A stretch of DNA of 32,638 nucleotides from Mesorhizobium sp. M7A.F.Ca.US.006.01.1.1 (GCF_003997935.1 NZ_RZQL01000046.1:1-32638), one strand, 5' to 3'. Positions 15,590 to 24,642 are shown, counted from the stretch's first letter. Notes: generated by a model from the letters alone, not told the origin. Translations and numbers: made by a program.

Positions 15590-16225
15590 ATGCCACTGCA
15601 GAACCGGGTCGATCCGTTCGGCGCCATCCATGCCGTGCCAGAGCGCGGCATGTTCACCGGCAATCGCGGCATTATCCACGACCCCGAGACGAAGACGCTC
15701 AAGAAAAAGCGCTGGGCGCTTCAAGCCTGGATCATCTGCGTCTGCCAGTTCCGCAATGTGCGGCGCGAGCCGATGGGCCGCAACCGGAAGGGCGGCAAAG
15801 CGGGCTGGACCGAGCTGTTCTTCCTGGACGAGGTGACTGCATTGGCGGCCGGGCATCGCCCCTGCTTCTTTTGCCAGCGCGAACGGGCCAAGGATTTCGT
15901 CGGCTGCTTCGGTGAAGCTTTCGGCATTGCCGAACCGCGCGCGCCGATGGTCGACAGGCGGCTGCACAAGGAGCGGTTGGCGTCGGGCGGCCGCTCAATC
16001 CCACTTGCCCCCGAGACGCTTGCAGGTTTGCCGGATGGCACGATGATCTCGTCGGGCAACAAGCCCTATGCGCTGAGCGATGGTTACGCGCTGCCCTGGA
16101 GTTTTGGCGGTTACCAAACGCCAATCAGCCTTGCCGCCTTGCAGTTGACCGATCCGTTCATGATCACACCACCGACAAGTGTGGCCGTACTTCGCACTGG
16201 GTACCGGCCGGTCTGGGCAAGTTGA
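15590..16225 (+). CDS. Conserved hypothetical protein with Cys-pair motifs
   Basis: This 211-residue protein belongs to a family I have seen only as uncharacterised in alphaproteobacteria (start MPLQNRVDPFG, then RGMFTGNRGIIHD, WTELFFLDEVTALAAGHRPC). Two cysteine pairs, C50-x-C52 and C92-x2-C95, could bind one zinc; HRPCFFC is reminiscent of the RPCxxC half of the Ada metal site, an analogy only. There is no signal peptide or membrane segment. ATG 15590 is chosen over an in-frame ATG at 15545 because GGAGAG lies 6 nt before it. It converges with the GFA protein gene 9 nt away and diverges from the glutamine amidotransferase. Confidence 0.8.
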   Translation: MPLQNRVDPFGAIHAVPERGMFTGNRGIIHDPETKTLKKKRWALQAWIICVCQFRNVRREPMGRNRKGGKAGWTELFFLDEVTALAAGHRPCFFCQRERAKDFVGCFGEAFGIAEPRAPMVDRRLHKERLASGGRSIPLAPETLAGLPDGTMISSGNKPYALSDGYALPWSFGGYQTPISLAALQLTDPFMITPPTSVAVLRTGYRPVWAS

Positions 16226-16234
16226 GGACCAGCG

Positions 16235-16630
16235 TTATTTCAGTTCCGATTGCGGCACGACAGATACCGCAGGCAAGTCATAGTAGTCGCCGGCCGATTC
16301 CGGATACAATTGGCTTTGCATCTTGAGACCGGTCTTGCCATCTATGGTCCCGGCCCAAACGGATATGAACGGGCTGTCAAACCGGCGCCAGAACAGGTTC
16401 CCGCCGCAAACCGAGCAAAAGCCTCGTTCGGCATGTTCCGACGACTTGAACCAGCGCAAGGTATCGCCCGTGATAGTCGTGTGCTTTTGCTCAACCTGTG
16501 TAGCGGCGGCAAAGTGGCCACTGGCCTTTCTGCATTGGTTGCAGTGGCAGGCAACGATCGGGCGCAATTCGCCATTCAACTCATAACTGACGGCGCCGCA
16601 GAGACAGCTGCCACGTGTAATCCTGCTCAT
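16235..16630 (-). CDS. GFA family protein (CENP-V/GFA zinc-binding domain)
   Basis: This 131-residue protein is a single GFA domain. The zinc cysteines are arranged as usual: GSCLCG (C9, C11), CHCNQC (C28, C30, C33) and FCSVCGG (C72, C75). The founding member, Gfa, was described as helping glutathione react with formaldehyde, but most members are of unknown function, so this should not be taken as an enzyme assignment. GAGG precedes ATG 16630. It converges with the conserved unknown at 15590-16225. gshA, which makes the glutathione precursor, lies about 1 kb away on the other strand, which may be coincidence. Confidence 0.9.
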   Translation of the reverse strand: MSRITRGSCLCGAVSYELNGELRPIVACHCNQCRKASGHFAAATQVEQKHTTITGDTLRWFKSSEHAERGFCSVCGGNLFWRRFDSPFISVWAGTIDGKTGLKMQSQLYPESAGDYYDLPAVSVVPQSELK

Positions 16631-16775
16631 CGAAATGCCTCGTCTTGTTCTGCTTGCCAGATTGGGCGATTAGGCAACAAACCGTCATCGGTATTCCGAC
16701 AACGCCGCGTCGTCTTTGCTGCACGCCACGATGCGAGGCTTGACGCCGGCGGCTGGCTCGCTCATTCCTCGGCGG

Positions 16776-17510
16776 ATGCGCGCCAATTACAAGATGCAAC
16801 GTCTGTTCGTGCCCGACGATCTGCGGCCAGACATCGAGTTCGACGCCGGCCAACAGCAGAGCCACTATCTCCTGCATGTGCTGCGGCTTGGCGAAGGCGC
16901 CGAAATCCTGGTGTTCAATGGCCGCGACGGCGAGTGGTCGGCAGCCATATCAGCGAAGACGAAAAGGGCGGTGCGGCTGAAGGTGTCGGCGCTGCAGCGG
17001 CCGCAGCCGCCGCTGCCCGATCTCGTCTACTGCTTTGCGCCACTGAAGCAGGGCAGGCTCGACTATCTCGTGCAGAAGGCGGTCGAGATGGGCGCCGGCA
17101 TCCTGCAGCCGGTCATCACCCAGCACACGCAAGTGGCCAAGCCGTCGATCGATCGCCTGCGCGCCAATGTCGTCGAAGCCGCCGAACAATGCGGCATCCT
17201 GGCGGTGCCGGAGGTACGCGAAGCCGAGAAATTCGACCGTTTGCTGACCGGCTGGGACACAGAGCGACGGCTGATCTTCTGCGATGAGGACGCTTCGACC
17301 AACAATCCGCTGGCCGCGCTGCAGGCGGTAAAGGACAAGAAGCTTGGGCTGCTGGTCGGGCCGGAGGGTGGCTTTTCCGACGACGAGCGCAAGATGCTGC
17401 GCGCCCTGCCCTTCGTCACCGCCATTCCGCTCGGCCCGCGCATCCTGCGCGCCGACACGGCGGCGGTGGCCGCGCTCGCGGTAATGCAGGCAACTGTCGG
17501 AGACTGGTGA
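16776..17510 (+). CDS. rsmE: 16S rRNA (uracil(1498)-N(3))-methyltransferase
   Basis: This 244-residue SPOUT methyltransferase modifies U1498 of 16S rRNA using S-adenosylmethionine. An N-terminal PUA-like domain (about residues 1-75, with [15 protein letters not shown]) precedes the trefoil-knot domain, whose signatures are [12 protein letters not shown] (GPEGGF at 195-200) and [11 protein letters not shown] (219-229). The latter is the usual RsmE cofactor loop, with Asp in place of the common Glu. ATG at 16776 ([12 protein letters not shown]) is preferred over 16716 because it gives the family's normal length; Met at codon 7 is another option. The Shine-Dalgarno is weak. gshA follows 144 bp downstream on the same strand. 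Confidence 0.95.
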   Translation: MRANYKMQRLFVPDDLRPDIEFDAGQQQSHYLLHVLRLGEGAEILVFNGRDGEWSAAISAKTKRAVRLKVSALQRPQPPLPDLVYCFAPLKQGRLDYLVQKAVEMGAGILQPVITQHTQVAKPSIDRLRANVVEAAEQCGILAVPEVREAEKFDRLLTGWDTERRLIFCDEDASTNNPLAALQAVKDKKLGLLVGPEGGFSDDERKMLRALPFVTAIPLGPRILRADTAAVAALAVMQATVGDW

Positions 17511-17654
17511 GACGTCATCCCTTGCAAGGGACGCAGAGTTCCAGCAACGTTCAATTCCTGTTGACCTGTGGCTCAGGATTTTTCGCTTGATCGTCTGCTG
17601 ACATTTCGTCCATTTACCGCCGGCGGTCATCCGGCCGCCTCTGAGGGTACCATC

Positions 17655-19028
17655 ATGGCGCGCGATACGACCGATTTCCGCCCGATCGAAGGTGTCGACG
17701 AACTCGTCGAGCACCTGGCCGAAGGCAACAAGCCGCGCGACAAATGGCGCATCGGCACCGAGCACGAGAAATTCCCCTTCTATGTCGACGGCAATGCACC
17801 GGTCCCCTATGGCGGCGAGCGCGGCATCCGCGCCATTCTCGAAGGCATGCAGTCAAAGCTCGGCTGGGATCCGATCGTCGATGACGGCCGCATCATCGGC
17901 CTGGTCGAACCGACCGGCCAGGGTGCGATTTCGCTGGAACCTGGCGGCCAGTTCGAGCTTTCCGGCGCGCCGCTGGAGACGATCCACCAGACCTGCCGCG
18001 AGGGCAACGCCCATCTGGCGCAGGTGCGCGAGATCGCCGAGCCGATGGGCATCCGTTTCCTCGGCCTCGGCGGCAGCCCGAAATGGTCGCTGGCCGAGAC
18101 GCCGAAAATGCCGAAATCGCGCTACGAGATCATGACGCGCTACATGCCCAAGGTCGGCACCAAGGGCCTCGACATGATGTACCGCACCTGCACGATCCAG
18201 GTGAATCTCGACTTCGAGAGCGAAGCCGACATGCGCCGCAAGATGCAGGTGTCGCTGAAGCTGCAGCCGCTGTCGACGGCATTGTTCGCCAATTCGCCTT
18301 TCACCGAGAGCCACCCGAACGGCTTGCAGAGCTGGCGCGGCGACATCTGGCGCGACACCGACAACCAGCGCTCGGGCCTGCTCGAATTCTGCTTCTCGCC
18401 CGATTTCGGCTTTGCCGACTATGTCGAATGGGCGCTCGACGTGCCGATGTATTTCGTCATCCGCGACGACCGCTATCACGACATGACCCACATCACCTTC
18501 CGCCAGTTCATGGCCGGGGCCGCGCGCAATGAAGTGCCGGACGGGCTGCCGACAATGGGCGACTGGGCGAACCATCTGTCAACGCTGTTCCCGGACGTGC
18601 GGCTGAAACGCTTCCTCGAGATGCGCGGCGCCGACGGCGGGCCATGGCGGCGCATCTGCGCGCTCCCGGCCTTCTGGGTCGGATTGCTCTATGATGAGGC
18701 CGCACTCGATGCCGCCGAGGCGCTGACCTCGAGCTGGACGTATGAAGAAACGCTGGCGATGCGCAACGCGGTGCCGGAACAAGGCATTTCCGCACCGTTC
18801 CGCAACACCACGCTGCGCGAGATCGCGCGTGACGTGATGGTCATTTCCCGCATGGGCCTGAAGAACCGTGGCAGGAAGAACCGCGACGGCTACGACGAGA
18901 CCTCCTTCCTCAACACGTTGGACGAAGTCGTGGCGCGCGGCACCACCAGCGCCGAGGAGATGCTGTCGGCCTACCACACGCGCTGGGGCGGCTCGATCGA
19001 GCCGGTTTTCATGGAATACGCCTATTAA
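17655..19028 (+). CDS. gshA: Glutamate--cysteine ligase, plant/alphaproteobacterial type
   Basis: This 457-residue enzyme joins glutamate and cysteine with ATP, the first step of glutathione synthesis in the cytoplasm. It is of the GCS2 type shared by alphaproteobacteria and plants: RIGTEHEKF near residue 35, ISLEPGGQFELSGAP near 98, then MMYRTCTIQVNLDFESE and TALFANSPF. The start at 17655 has GAGGGT 6 nt upstream; an open frame from 17568 adds 29 residues with no ribosome binding site. rsmE precedes it. In rhizobia glutathione supports stress tolerance and symbiosis, which is general knowledge rather than something shown here. Confidence 0.96.
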   Translation: MARDTTDFRPIEGVDELVEHLAEGNKPRDKWRIGTEHEKFPFYVDGNAPVPYGGERGIRAILEGMQSKLGWDPIVDDGRIIGLVEPTGQGAISLEPGGQFELSGAPLETIHQTCREGNAHLAQVREIAEPMGIRFLGLGGSPKWSLAETPKMPKSRYEIMTRYMPKVGTKGLDMMYRTCTIQVNLDFESEADMRRKMQVSLKLQPLSTALFANSPFTESHPNGLQSWRGDIWRDTDNQRSGLLEFCFSPDFGFADYVEWALDVPMYFVIRDDRYHDMTHITFRQFMAGAARNEVPDGLPTMGDWANHLSTLFPDVRLKRFLEMRGADGGPWRRICALPAFWVGLLYDEAALDAAEALTSSWTYEETLAMRNAVPEQGISAPFRNTTLREIARDVMVISRMGLKNRGRKNRDGYDETSFLNTLDEVVARGTTSAEEMLSAYHTRWGGSIEPVFMEYAY

Positions 19029-19128
19029 CCCTCGGATTTGGCAAAGCTGACCGGCCGGCAAAAGTCGCTTCAATCGGAAGTGGAAACAAACTAGGCTTCT
19101 TCGGCGAGGATTTCCGGAGGAGAGACCA

Positions 19129-20190
19129 ATGCCTTCCTTGTTCGACATGCTGACGCAGGCCCAGAACGGCAATGGCATGCAGGCGCTTGCCCAGCAATAC
19201 GGGCTTTCGATGCAGCAGACGCAAGCCGCGGTCGCCGCATTGCTGCCGGCCTTTTCGCAGGGGCTGCAGCGCAACACCGCCGACCCTTACGGGCTAGGCG
19301 CCTTCATGACGGCGATGGCCAGCGGCCAGCACGCCAAGTATTTCGAGGACGCAACCCGGGCCTTCTCGCCGCAAGGCGTTGACGAGGGCAACGGCATTCT
19401 CGGGCACCTGTTCGGTTCGAAGGACCTGTCTCGCGCCGTGGCCAGCCAGGCGGCGCAAGCCAGCGGCGTCAATCAGCAGATCCTGCAGCAGATGCTGCCG
19501 GCGATCGCCTCGATGGTCATGGGCGGGCTGTTCAAGCAGACGACAAATCAGATGCAGGCCGCCGGCGGTTTTGGCGGCGGCGGCAACAATCCGCTCGGCG
19601 AGATCATCGAGCAGATGATGCGGCAAGGCGGCGGCATGCAGGCCCCGGCGCCGCAGCCGCGCCAGGCGCCGCCACCCCAGAACCCGATGGACAACCCGCT
19701 CGGCAAGGTGTTGCAGGACATGTTCGGCGGCGATGCGCCTCAGCCACAGCCGCAAAGCCAGCCGCAGCCGGCGCCGCCCAATCCCTACGGCGACAATCCG
19801 CTCGGCAAGGTGCTGCAGGACATGTTCGGCGGTGGCGCGCCGCAGCCGCAGCCGCAGGGGCGGGCGCAGCCGCAGCAGACACAAAGCCCCTACGGAGACA
19901 ATCCGCTGGGGAAAATCTTCGAGGAGATGCTGCGGCAAGGCGGTGGTGGTTTAGGCGGCATCCCCGGCGGACAGCCGGTGCCACAACAGCCTCAAGCGCC
20001 CCCACAGCAGCGTCAGGCACCGCAGCCACAGGCACCGCAGCCACAGGCCAATCCGAGCGGCAGGTCGAAAAACCCGTTCGACGACCTGTTCGGCAAGATG
20101 TTCGAGACCGGCGCCCAGCAGCGTGACGACTACCAGAAGGGCGTGGAGACGATCTTCGACCAGTTCAAGCGGGACATGGATCGGCGGTAG
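19129..20190 (+). CDS. DUF937 domain protein with C-terminal repeat array
   Basis: This 353-residue protein begins with a DUF937-like helical domain (about residues 1-140: MPSLFDMLTQAQNGNGMQAL, LSMQQTQAAVAALLPAFSQG). After it comes a low-complexity Pro/Gln/Gly region holding five copies of a short motif, NPLGKVLQDMF in its clearest form, at residues 154, 189, 223, 258 and 315. The C-terminus ends in a charged helix (KGVETIFDQFKRDMDRR). A strong GGAGGAGAG ribosome binding site precedes ATG 19129. No signal peptide or membrane helix is seen. The function of DUF937 is unknown. The repeats look like short amphipathic helices on a flexible tether, suggesting multivalent binding to a partner; this is inference. 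Confidence 0.85.
   Translation: MPSLFDMLTQAQNGNGMQALAQQYGLSMQQTQAAVAALLPAFSQGLQRNTADPYGLGAFMTAMASGQHAKYFEDATRAFSPQGVDEGNGILGHLFGSKDLSRAVASQAAQASGVNQQILQQMLPAIASMVMGGLFKQTTNQMQAAGGFGGGGNNPLGEIIEQMMRQGGGMQAPAPQPRQAPPPQNPMDNPLGKVLQDMFGGDAPQPQPQSQPQPAPPNPYGDNPLGKVLQDMFGGGAPQPQPQGRAQPQQTQSPYGDNPLGKIFEEMLRQGGGGLGGIPGGQPVPQQPQAPPQQRQAPQPQAPQPQANPSGRSKNPFDDLFGKMFETGAQQRDDYQKGVETIFDQFKRDMDRR
19588..20103 (+). repeat. Intragenic repeat array encoding NPLGxxxxxM motifs
   Basis: Five motif copies start at residues 154, 189, 223, 258 and 315 of the DUF937 protein; the first four are spaced 34-35 residues apart. Copies 2 and 3 (DNA 19690 and 19792) are nearly identical at the nucleotide level, pointing to a recent 102-bp duplication. 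A separate 15-bp exact tandem repeat, GGCACCGCAGCCACA, lies at 20016-20045 and encodes part of the Pro/Gln linker. Confidence 0.85.
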
Positions 20191-20219
20191 TCGGCCTTCG
20201 CTGAGGTAGAAAAAGAAAA

Positions 20220-20242
20220 GCCCGGTCCTGGGAGGACCGGGC
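20220..20242 (-). terminator. Rho-independent terminator for the DUF1127 gene
   Basis: GCCCGGTCCT (20220-20229) and AGGACCGGGC (20233-20242) form a 10-bp perfect stem with a GGG loop. On the minus strand it is followed by CTTTTCTTTTTC, so it best terminates the minus-strand DUF1127 transcript. It may also serve the plus-strand DUF937 gene, whose stop lies 29 nt before it, but no T-tract follows on that strand. Confidence 0.75.
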
Positions 20243-20350
20243 AGAGTGCAGGCGGGCCGGGGGGATCCGGCAGGGAGTGGGAGCCTGCATACTCGTCAGT
20301 CGCGTCGAACCCCGAAAAGGTTCACGGCAACCTGAATAACAAGCAACAGA

Positions 20351-20641
20351 TCAGGCCACCTTGCGAGCGATGTCCTCGATCGTTTCGACGCGATCGCTGG
20401 CGATTTCGCGCAGCATCGCCGTCGGGTCGCGGCCGAACGGCACGTCGATGGCGACATGCAGGTCGCCGCGCGTCAGGCCGATATCGGCAAGTTCGGCGTC
20501 CGACATCTCGCCAAGGCGATAAAAGGCGCGGCGGTTTTTCCAGGCGCGGTAGAAATTGGAGACGGTGTTTGCCACGCGCGTCGCAACGGCCGGACGCGAG
20601 GTGATGCGCGAGGTCTCGGTGGCGAAATCAAACGTGGTCAT
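20351..20641 (-). CDS. DUF1127 domain small protein
   Basis: This 96-residue protein carries the short Arg-rich DUF1127 motif at residues 34-58 (WKNRRAFYRLGEMSDAELADIGLTR). An N-terminal polar stretch precedes it and a C-terminal helix (PTAMLREIASDRVETIEDIA) follows. DUF1127 proteins are small and basic; in alphaproteobacteria several have been linked to RNA turnover and to phosphate or stress responses. GGAGAC precedes ATG 20641. It is divergent from a LysR-type regulator 172 bp away, which may control it. A terminator lies about 110 nt past the stop. It is longer than the minimal 45-50-residue members. Confidence 0.88.
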   Translation of the reverse strand: MTTFDFATETSRITSRPAVATRVANTVSNFYRAWKNRRAFYRLGEMSDAELADIGLTRGDLHVAIDVPFGRDPTAMLREIASDRVETIEDIARKVA

Positions 20642-20791
20642 TGTCGGTCTCCTTCAGACTCGAACGGGCGAGACCAAGCAATCGGCGCTGGTGACAGCGG
20701 CCGTTCCGGTCCCAATTCACATGCCTTCATGTGGACAATGCCAATTTGCCATCCGCCGATTGATTAATCCAACGAATGTTTCTAATCTTTA

Positions 20792-20810
20792 CCATCAACA
20801 CTAGTGATGG
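20792..20810. promoter_or_regulatory. Candidate LysR-type binding site
   Basis: CCATCA (20792-20797) and TGATGG (20805-20810) form an inverted repeat with a 7-bp spacer. It contains ATC-N9-GAT, an arrangement used by some rhizobial LysR-type regulators. It ends 3 nt before the ATG of the LysR gene and lies in the region divergent from the DUF1127 gene, so autoregulation is likely if it is a real site. Confidence 0.45.
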
Positions 20811-20813
20811 ATC

Positions 20814-21776
20814 ATGTCGATGAAATCGCCGCTCGATCTCGATCAATTGCAGACTTTCATCTCGATTGCCGATACCGGCAGCTTCACCAGGGCGGCCGAA
20901 GAAGTGCACCGGACCCAGTCGGCGGTATCGATGCAGATGCGCCGGCTGGAGGAGCGGCTCGGCAAGCCGCTGTTCGAAAAGGACGGGCGCACCAACAGGC
21001 TGACCGAGGAAGGCGACAAGCTGCTCTCCTATGCGCGGCGGCTGCTCTATCTCAATCGCGAAACGCTGGCCGCTTTCGACGACCGCCGGCTCGAAGGCAC
21101 GATCCGAATCGGCACGCCCGACGATTATGCCGATCGTTTCCTGCCCGAGATCATGGCGCGCTTCACACGCTCCAATCCCCGCGTCGAGCTGACCGTGATC
21201 TGCGAACCGACGCCGGGGCTGGTCGAACATATCAAGCGCGGCAATCTCGACCTCGCGCTGGTGACTCACAACGACGTACGCGGCCAGTCGGAGGTGGTGC
21301 GGCGCGAGCCGCTGCTGTGGGTCACCTCGGCCAATCATGCGACGCATGAGCAGGAAACGCTGCCGATGGCCTTTGGCCGGCCGAACTGCATCTGGCGGCG
21401 CGCCGCCGTCGATGTGCTCGACCAGCAGAATCGCGACTACCGCATCCTGTTCACCAGCTTCTCGGCCACCGTCATCACCGCCGCGGTGCTTTCCGGCCTG
21501 GCGATCTCGGTGCTGCCGGAATGCGCGCTCAGGCCCGGCATGCGGGTGCTGGGCGAAGCCGACGGCTTCGGCGCCCTGCCCGATTGCCGCATCGGCATCA
21601 TGCGCGGTCAGACGTCGCGGCCGGAGATCGTCGATGCGCTCGCCCGCCATATTTCGGAAAGCCTGGACAATATTTCCGTGCCGGTCGGGGAAGACCCCGG
21701 GACATTCGATTTCGCTGCACTCGCCTTCACCAAGCTGCGGCGAACCAAGCCAAACCAGATTTTGCCCGGCTGGTAG
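20814..21776 (+). CDS. LysR family transcriptional regulator
   Basis: This 320-residue protein has a typical LysR helix-turn-helix (residues 7-66: [41 protein letters not shown]) and a periplasmic-binding-like effector domain from about residue 95 ([20 protein letters not shown]). Four cysteines (C130, C192, C237, C258) are present; whether any sense redox state is unknown. The effector is not assignable by eye. A LysR regulator divergent from a DUF1127 gene recalls VtlR of Brucella and Agrobacterium, which controls DUF1127 genes and small RNAs, but I cannot show orthology. The Shine-Dalgarno is weak, and a dyad sits directly upstream of the start. xseA follows 83 bp downstream on the same strand. 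Confidence 0.93.
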   Translation: MSMKSPLDLDQLQTFISIADTGSFTRAAEEVHRTQSAVSMQMRRLEERLGKPLFEKDGRTNRLTEEGDKLLSYARRLLYLNRETLAAFDDRRLEGTIRIGTPDDYADRFLPEIMARFTRSNPRVELTVICEPTPGLVEHIKRGNLDLALVTHNDVRGQSEVVRREPLLWVTSANHATHEQETLPMAFGRPNCIWRRAAVDVLDQQNRDYRILFTSFSATVITAAVLSGLAISVLPECALRPGMRVLGEADGFGALPDCRIGIMRGQTSRPEIVDALARHISESLDNISVPVGEDPGTFDFAALAFTKLRRTKPNQILPGW

Positions 21777-21859
21777 GCAGGGTCAGGTATGCGCGTTATG
21801 AACGGCTGGCCCGACGCAACCGCCTTGACGCGGGCGCCCAACCGTTCCCCAATCGACCG

Positions 21860-23491
21860 ATGAGCGAAGCAGCATCCGAATCACGCACCAACGCCGCCGA
21901 ATATACGGTGAGCGAGATTTCCGGCGCATTGAAGCGCACGGTCGAGGACGTTTTCGGCAATGTGCGGGTGCGCGGCGAAATATCAGGCTATCGCGGGCCG
22001 CATTCCTCAGGTCATGCCTATTTCGCGCTGAAGGACGACCGCGCGCGGCTCGACGCCGTGGTGTGGAAAGGCACGATGAGCCGGCTGAAATTCCGTCCCG
22101 AAGAGGGCATGGAGGTGATCGCCACCGGCAAGCTCACCACCTACCCCGGCAAGTCCAACTACCAGATCGTCATCGACAATCTGGAGCCTGCCGGCGCCGG
22201 CGCCCTGATGGCGCTGCTGGAGGAGCGCAAGCGGCGGCTACAGGCCGAGGGGCTGTTCGATGCCGGTCGCAAACGGTTGCTGCCGTTCATGCCGCGCGTC
22301 ATCGGCGTCGTCACCTCGCCGACAGGGTCCGTCATCCGAGACATCATCCACCGCATCAAGGACCGCTTTCCGCTGCACATCCTGGTCTGGCCGGTGCGTG
22401 TTCAAGGCGAGACGTCAGGCGCGGAAGTGACTGCTGCGGTCAACGGCTTCAATGCACTGGCATGGGATGGCGCCATCCAGCGTCCCGATCTGCTGATCGT
22501 GGCGCGCGGCGGCGGCAGCCTCGAAGACCTCTGGGGCTTCAACGACGAGGCCCTCGCCCGCGCCGTCGCCGCTTCCGGGATTCCGGTGATCTCGGCCGTC
22601 GGCCACGAGACCGACTGGACGCTGATCGACCTCGTTGCCGACGTGCGGGCGCCGACGCCGACGGGTGCGGCCGAAATCGCCGTCCCGGTGAAGGCGGATC
22701 TCGAAGCAACGCTTGCCAGCCTCGGTGCGCGGCTGAAAGCCGCGGTCCTGCGCAATTTCGAACGCAAGCGGCAGGCCGCCCGTGCCGCCGCCCGGGCTCT
22801 GCCCTCGCCCGATCAATTGCTGGCGCTGCCGCGCCGACGCCTCGATGAGGCAACCAGCCGGCTCGGCCGCGGCCTAATGGTCTCCACAGAACGAAAGCGG
22901 GCGCGGTTCTTTGCCGTAAAACTGACACCGGCAATGCTGTCGCAGCGCATTGCAGAGGCGCGGCGCACCAACGAACGCAATCTTTTACGAGCACAAGGGG
23001 CACTGCGCGCGTTGGCAAGGGCCCGGCGTGCGGAGCTTAACCGGGCGGCGGATCAATTGCCAAAATGTGCCAGGGCATCGCTGCAGCGGCACAAGCAGCA
23101 ACTGGCCATGCTGCAGGGCCGCATCACGATCGAGCCGACGGCACGGCGGCAACGCGTGCAAAGGGATTTGCTGACAGCTTTGACAAGACGCGGCACGCAG
23201 GCAGTGGTGCTCAGGCTGGAGCGCCTGCGCGGCCGCGTCATCCAGGCCGACAGGTTGATGGCGTCGCTGTCGCACAAGGCCGTTCTGGCGCGTGGCTTTG
23301 CCTTGGTGAAGGATGCCGACGGGGTGGTGATCAAGCAGGCTGCCGACGTGGCATCGGGAATGGCGCTTTCGCTCGAGTTCGCCGACGGCACCGCCGATGC
23401 GGTGGCAATCAGCGGCACGGCAAAACCGAAAGCCATGGCCAAGCCGACAGCCAAGGCCAAAGAGCCTGGCAATCAGGGATCCCTGTTCTGA
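21860..23491 (+). CDS. xseA: Exodeoxyribonuclease VII large subunit
   Basis: This 543-residue protein is the large subunit of exonuclease VII, which degrades single-stranded DNA. The N-terminal OB-fold (about residues 12-110) contains [20 protein letters not shown] and [19 protein letters not shown]. The catalytic region shows [34 protein letters not shown] and [20 protein letters not shown] long Arg-rich coiled-coil region follows (about 290-470). The protein ends in a Lys/Ala-rich tail closing with QGSLF. It is longer than E. coli XseA (456 aa). ATG at 21860 gives [15 protein letters not shown]; the frame is open further upstream but overlaps the LysR gene. The small subunit gene xseB is not in the window. 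A DmpA-type gene begins 4 nt after the stop. Confidence 0.96.
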   Translation: MSEAASESRTNAAEYTVSEISGALKRTVEDVFGNVRVRGEISGYRGPHSSGHAYFALKDDRARLDAVVWKGTMSRLKFRPEEGMEVIATGKLTTYPGKSNYQIVIDNLEPAGAGALMALLEERKRRLQAEGLFDAGRKRLLPFMPRVIGVVTSPTGSVIRDIIHRIKDRFPLHILVWPVRVQGETSGAEVTAAVNGFNALAWDGAIQRPDLLIVARGGGSLEDLWGFNDEALARAVAASGIPVISAVGHETDWTLIDLVADVRAPTPTGAAEIAVPVKADLEATLASLGARLKAAVLRNFERKRQAARAAARALPSPDQLLALPRRRLDEATSRLGRGLMVSTERKRARFFAVKLTPAMLSQRIAEARRTNERNLLRAQGALRALARARRAELNRAADQLPKCARASLQRHKQQLAMLQGRITIEPTARRQRVQRDLLTALTRRGTQAVVLRLERLRGRVIQADRLMASLSHKAVLARGFALVKDADGVVIKQAADVASGMALSLEFADGTADAVAISGTAKPKAMAKPTAKAKEPGNQGSLF

Positions 23492-23495
23492 CACC

Positions 23496-24614
23496 ATGAC
23501 CGACAATCCGCATCATCTGACAACGCCCTCGGGCAAACCGCGCGCGCGAAATTTCGGCATCGGCTTCGACGGGCGGCCCGGACCGTTTAACGCGATCACC
23601 GATGTGCCCGGCGTCGCAGTCGGCTATGCGACGCTGATCTCGGGCGATGGCGCGCTTGTCGTCGGCGAGGGACCGGTGCGCACCGGCGTGACCGCGATCC
23701 TGCCCAGGCCGCTCGCCGACCTCGCCACCCCGGTCTTCGCCGGCATCTTCAGCCAGAACGGAAACGGGGAACTGACCGGCTCGCACATCGTCGAGGAAAC
23801 CGGCGCTTTCAACTTCCCGATCACCATCACCAACACCCATTCCTGCGGTGTTTCCCGCGACGGCACGCTGCGCTGGATGCAAAGCGTGCTGCCGGCGGCA
23901 CTCGACAGCGGCTGGGGGCTGCCGGTGGCGGCGGAAACCTATGACGGCTTCCTCAACGACATCAACGGCCACCATTTGACGTCAGAGCATGTTGCGCAGG
24001 CCCTCGACGGTGCCGCCGGCGGACCGATCGAGGAAGGCAGCGTCGGCGGCGGTACCGGCATGATCACCTTCGGCTTCAAGGCCGGCTCCGGCACGGCATC
24101 GCGCATCGTCGAATGGCAAGGCCGTGCCTACACCGTCGGCGCCTTCGTGCAGTCGAATTTCGGCAAACGGCGCAATATTGCCATTCGCGGCCTGCGCGCC
24201 GGGCCGGAACTCGTCGAACCGGCTGTTCGCGAAGGCACACCGCGCGCCGAAAAAGGCTCGATCATCGCCGTCATCGCCACCGACGCACCGTTCCTGCCGC
24301 ATCAGATGAAGCGGCTGGCCCGACGGGTGCCGCTTGGCGTCGCCTTGACCGGCGGCTTCGGCTATCACAGCTCAGGCGACATTTTTATCGCCTTCTCGAC
24401 CGCCAATGCGAGCGCAGCGCTGGCGCCATCCGGCCGCATCGCCAGTGCCGATTTTATTCCCGACACCGACATCGATCCGTTTTTCGATGCGGTGATCCAG
24501 ACCGTGGAGGAAGCAATCCTCAACGCGCTGGTTGCCAATGACGATATGACCGGACGCGACGGGAATTTCGTGCCGGCGCTGCCGAAGACGTGGCTGAAGG
24601 AGAAGTTTGGCTGA
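23496..24614 (+). CDS. P1 family peptidase (DmpA-type aminopeptidase)
   Basis: This 372-residue protein belongs to the DmpA/BapA family of self-cleaving Ntn-type aminopeptidases, which release N-terminal D- or beta-amino acids from short peptides. NAITDVPGVAVGYATL is the typical N-terminal motif, followed by GSVGGGTGM. The autocleavage site is expected at G254-S255 (EKGSIIAVIATDAP), matching the position of Gly249-Ser250 in DmpA, so S255 would be the nucleophile. LPHQMKRLARRVPLG and GYHSSGDIF complete the beta subunit. No signal peptide is seen. It begins 4 nt after xseA and is probably cotranscribed. The natural substrate is unknown. Confidence 0.92.
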   Translation: MTDNPHHLTTPSGKPRARNFGIGFDGRPGPFNAITDVPGVAVGYATLISGDGALVVGEGPVRTGVTAILPRPLADLATPVFAGIFSQNGNGELTGSHIVEETGAFNFPITITNTHSCGVSRDGTLRWMQSVLPAALDSGWGLPVAAETYDGFLNDINGHHLTSEHVAQALDGAAGGPIEEGSVGGGTGMITFGFKAGSGTASRIVEWQGRAYTVGAFVQSNFGKRRNIAIRGLRAGPELVEPAVREGTPRAEKGSIIAVIATDAPFLPHQMKRLARRVPLGVALTGGFGYHSSGDIFIAFSTANASAALAPSGRIASADFIPDTDIDPFFDAVIQTVEEAILNALVANDDMTGRDGNFVPALPKTWLKEKFG

Positions 24615-24623
24615 AGACAAAAA

Positions 24624-24642
24624 CGCGGGCCACAAGCCCGCG
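24624..24642 (-). terminator. Rho-independent terminator of the DUF768 gene
   Basis: CGCGGGC (24624-24630) and GCCCGCG (24636-24642) form a 7-bp stem with a 5-nt loop. On the minus strand it is followed by TTTTTGTC, so it suits the DUF768 transcript, whose stop is 42 nt upstream. It also lies 9 nt past the stop of the convergent DmpA-type gene. Confidence 0.7.

Noticed and set aside
20220..20242. Hairpin considered as the main terminator of the plus-strand DUF937 gene
   Set aside because: The T-tract lies on the minus-strand side, so it fits the DUF1127 gene better, although some bidirectional action is possible.
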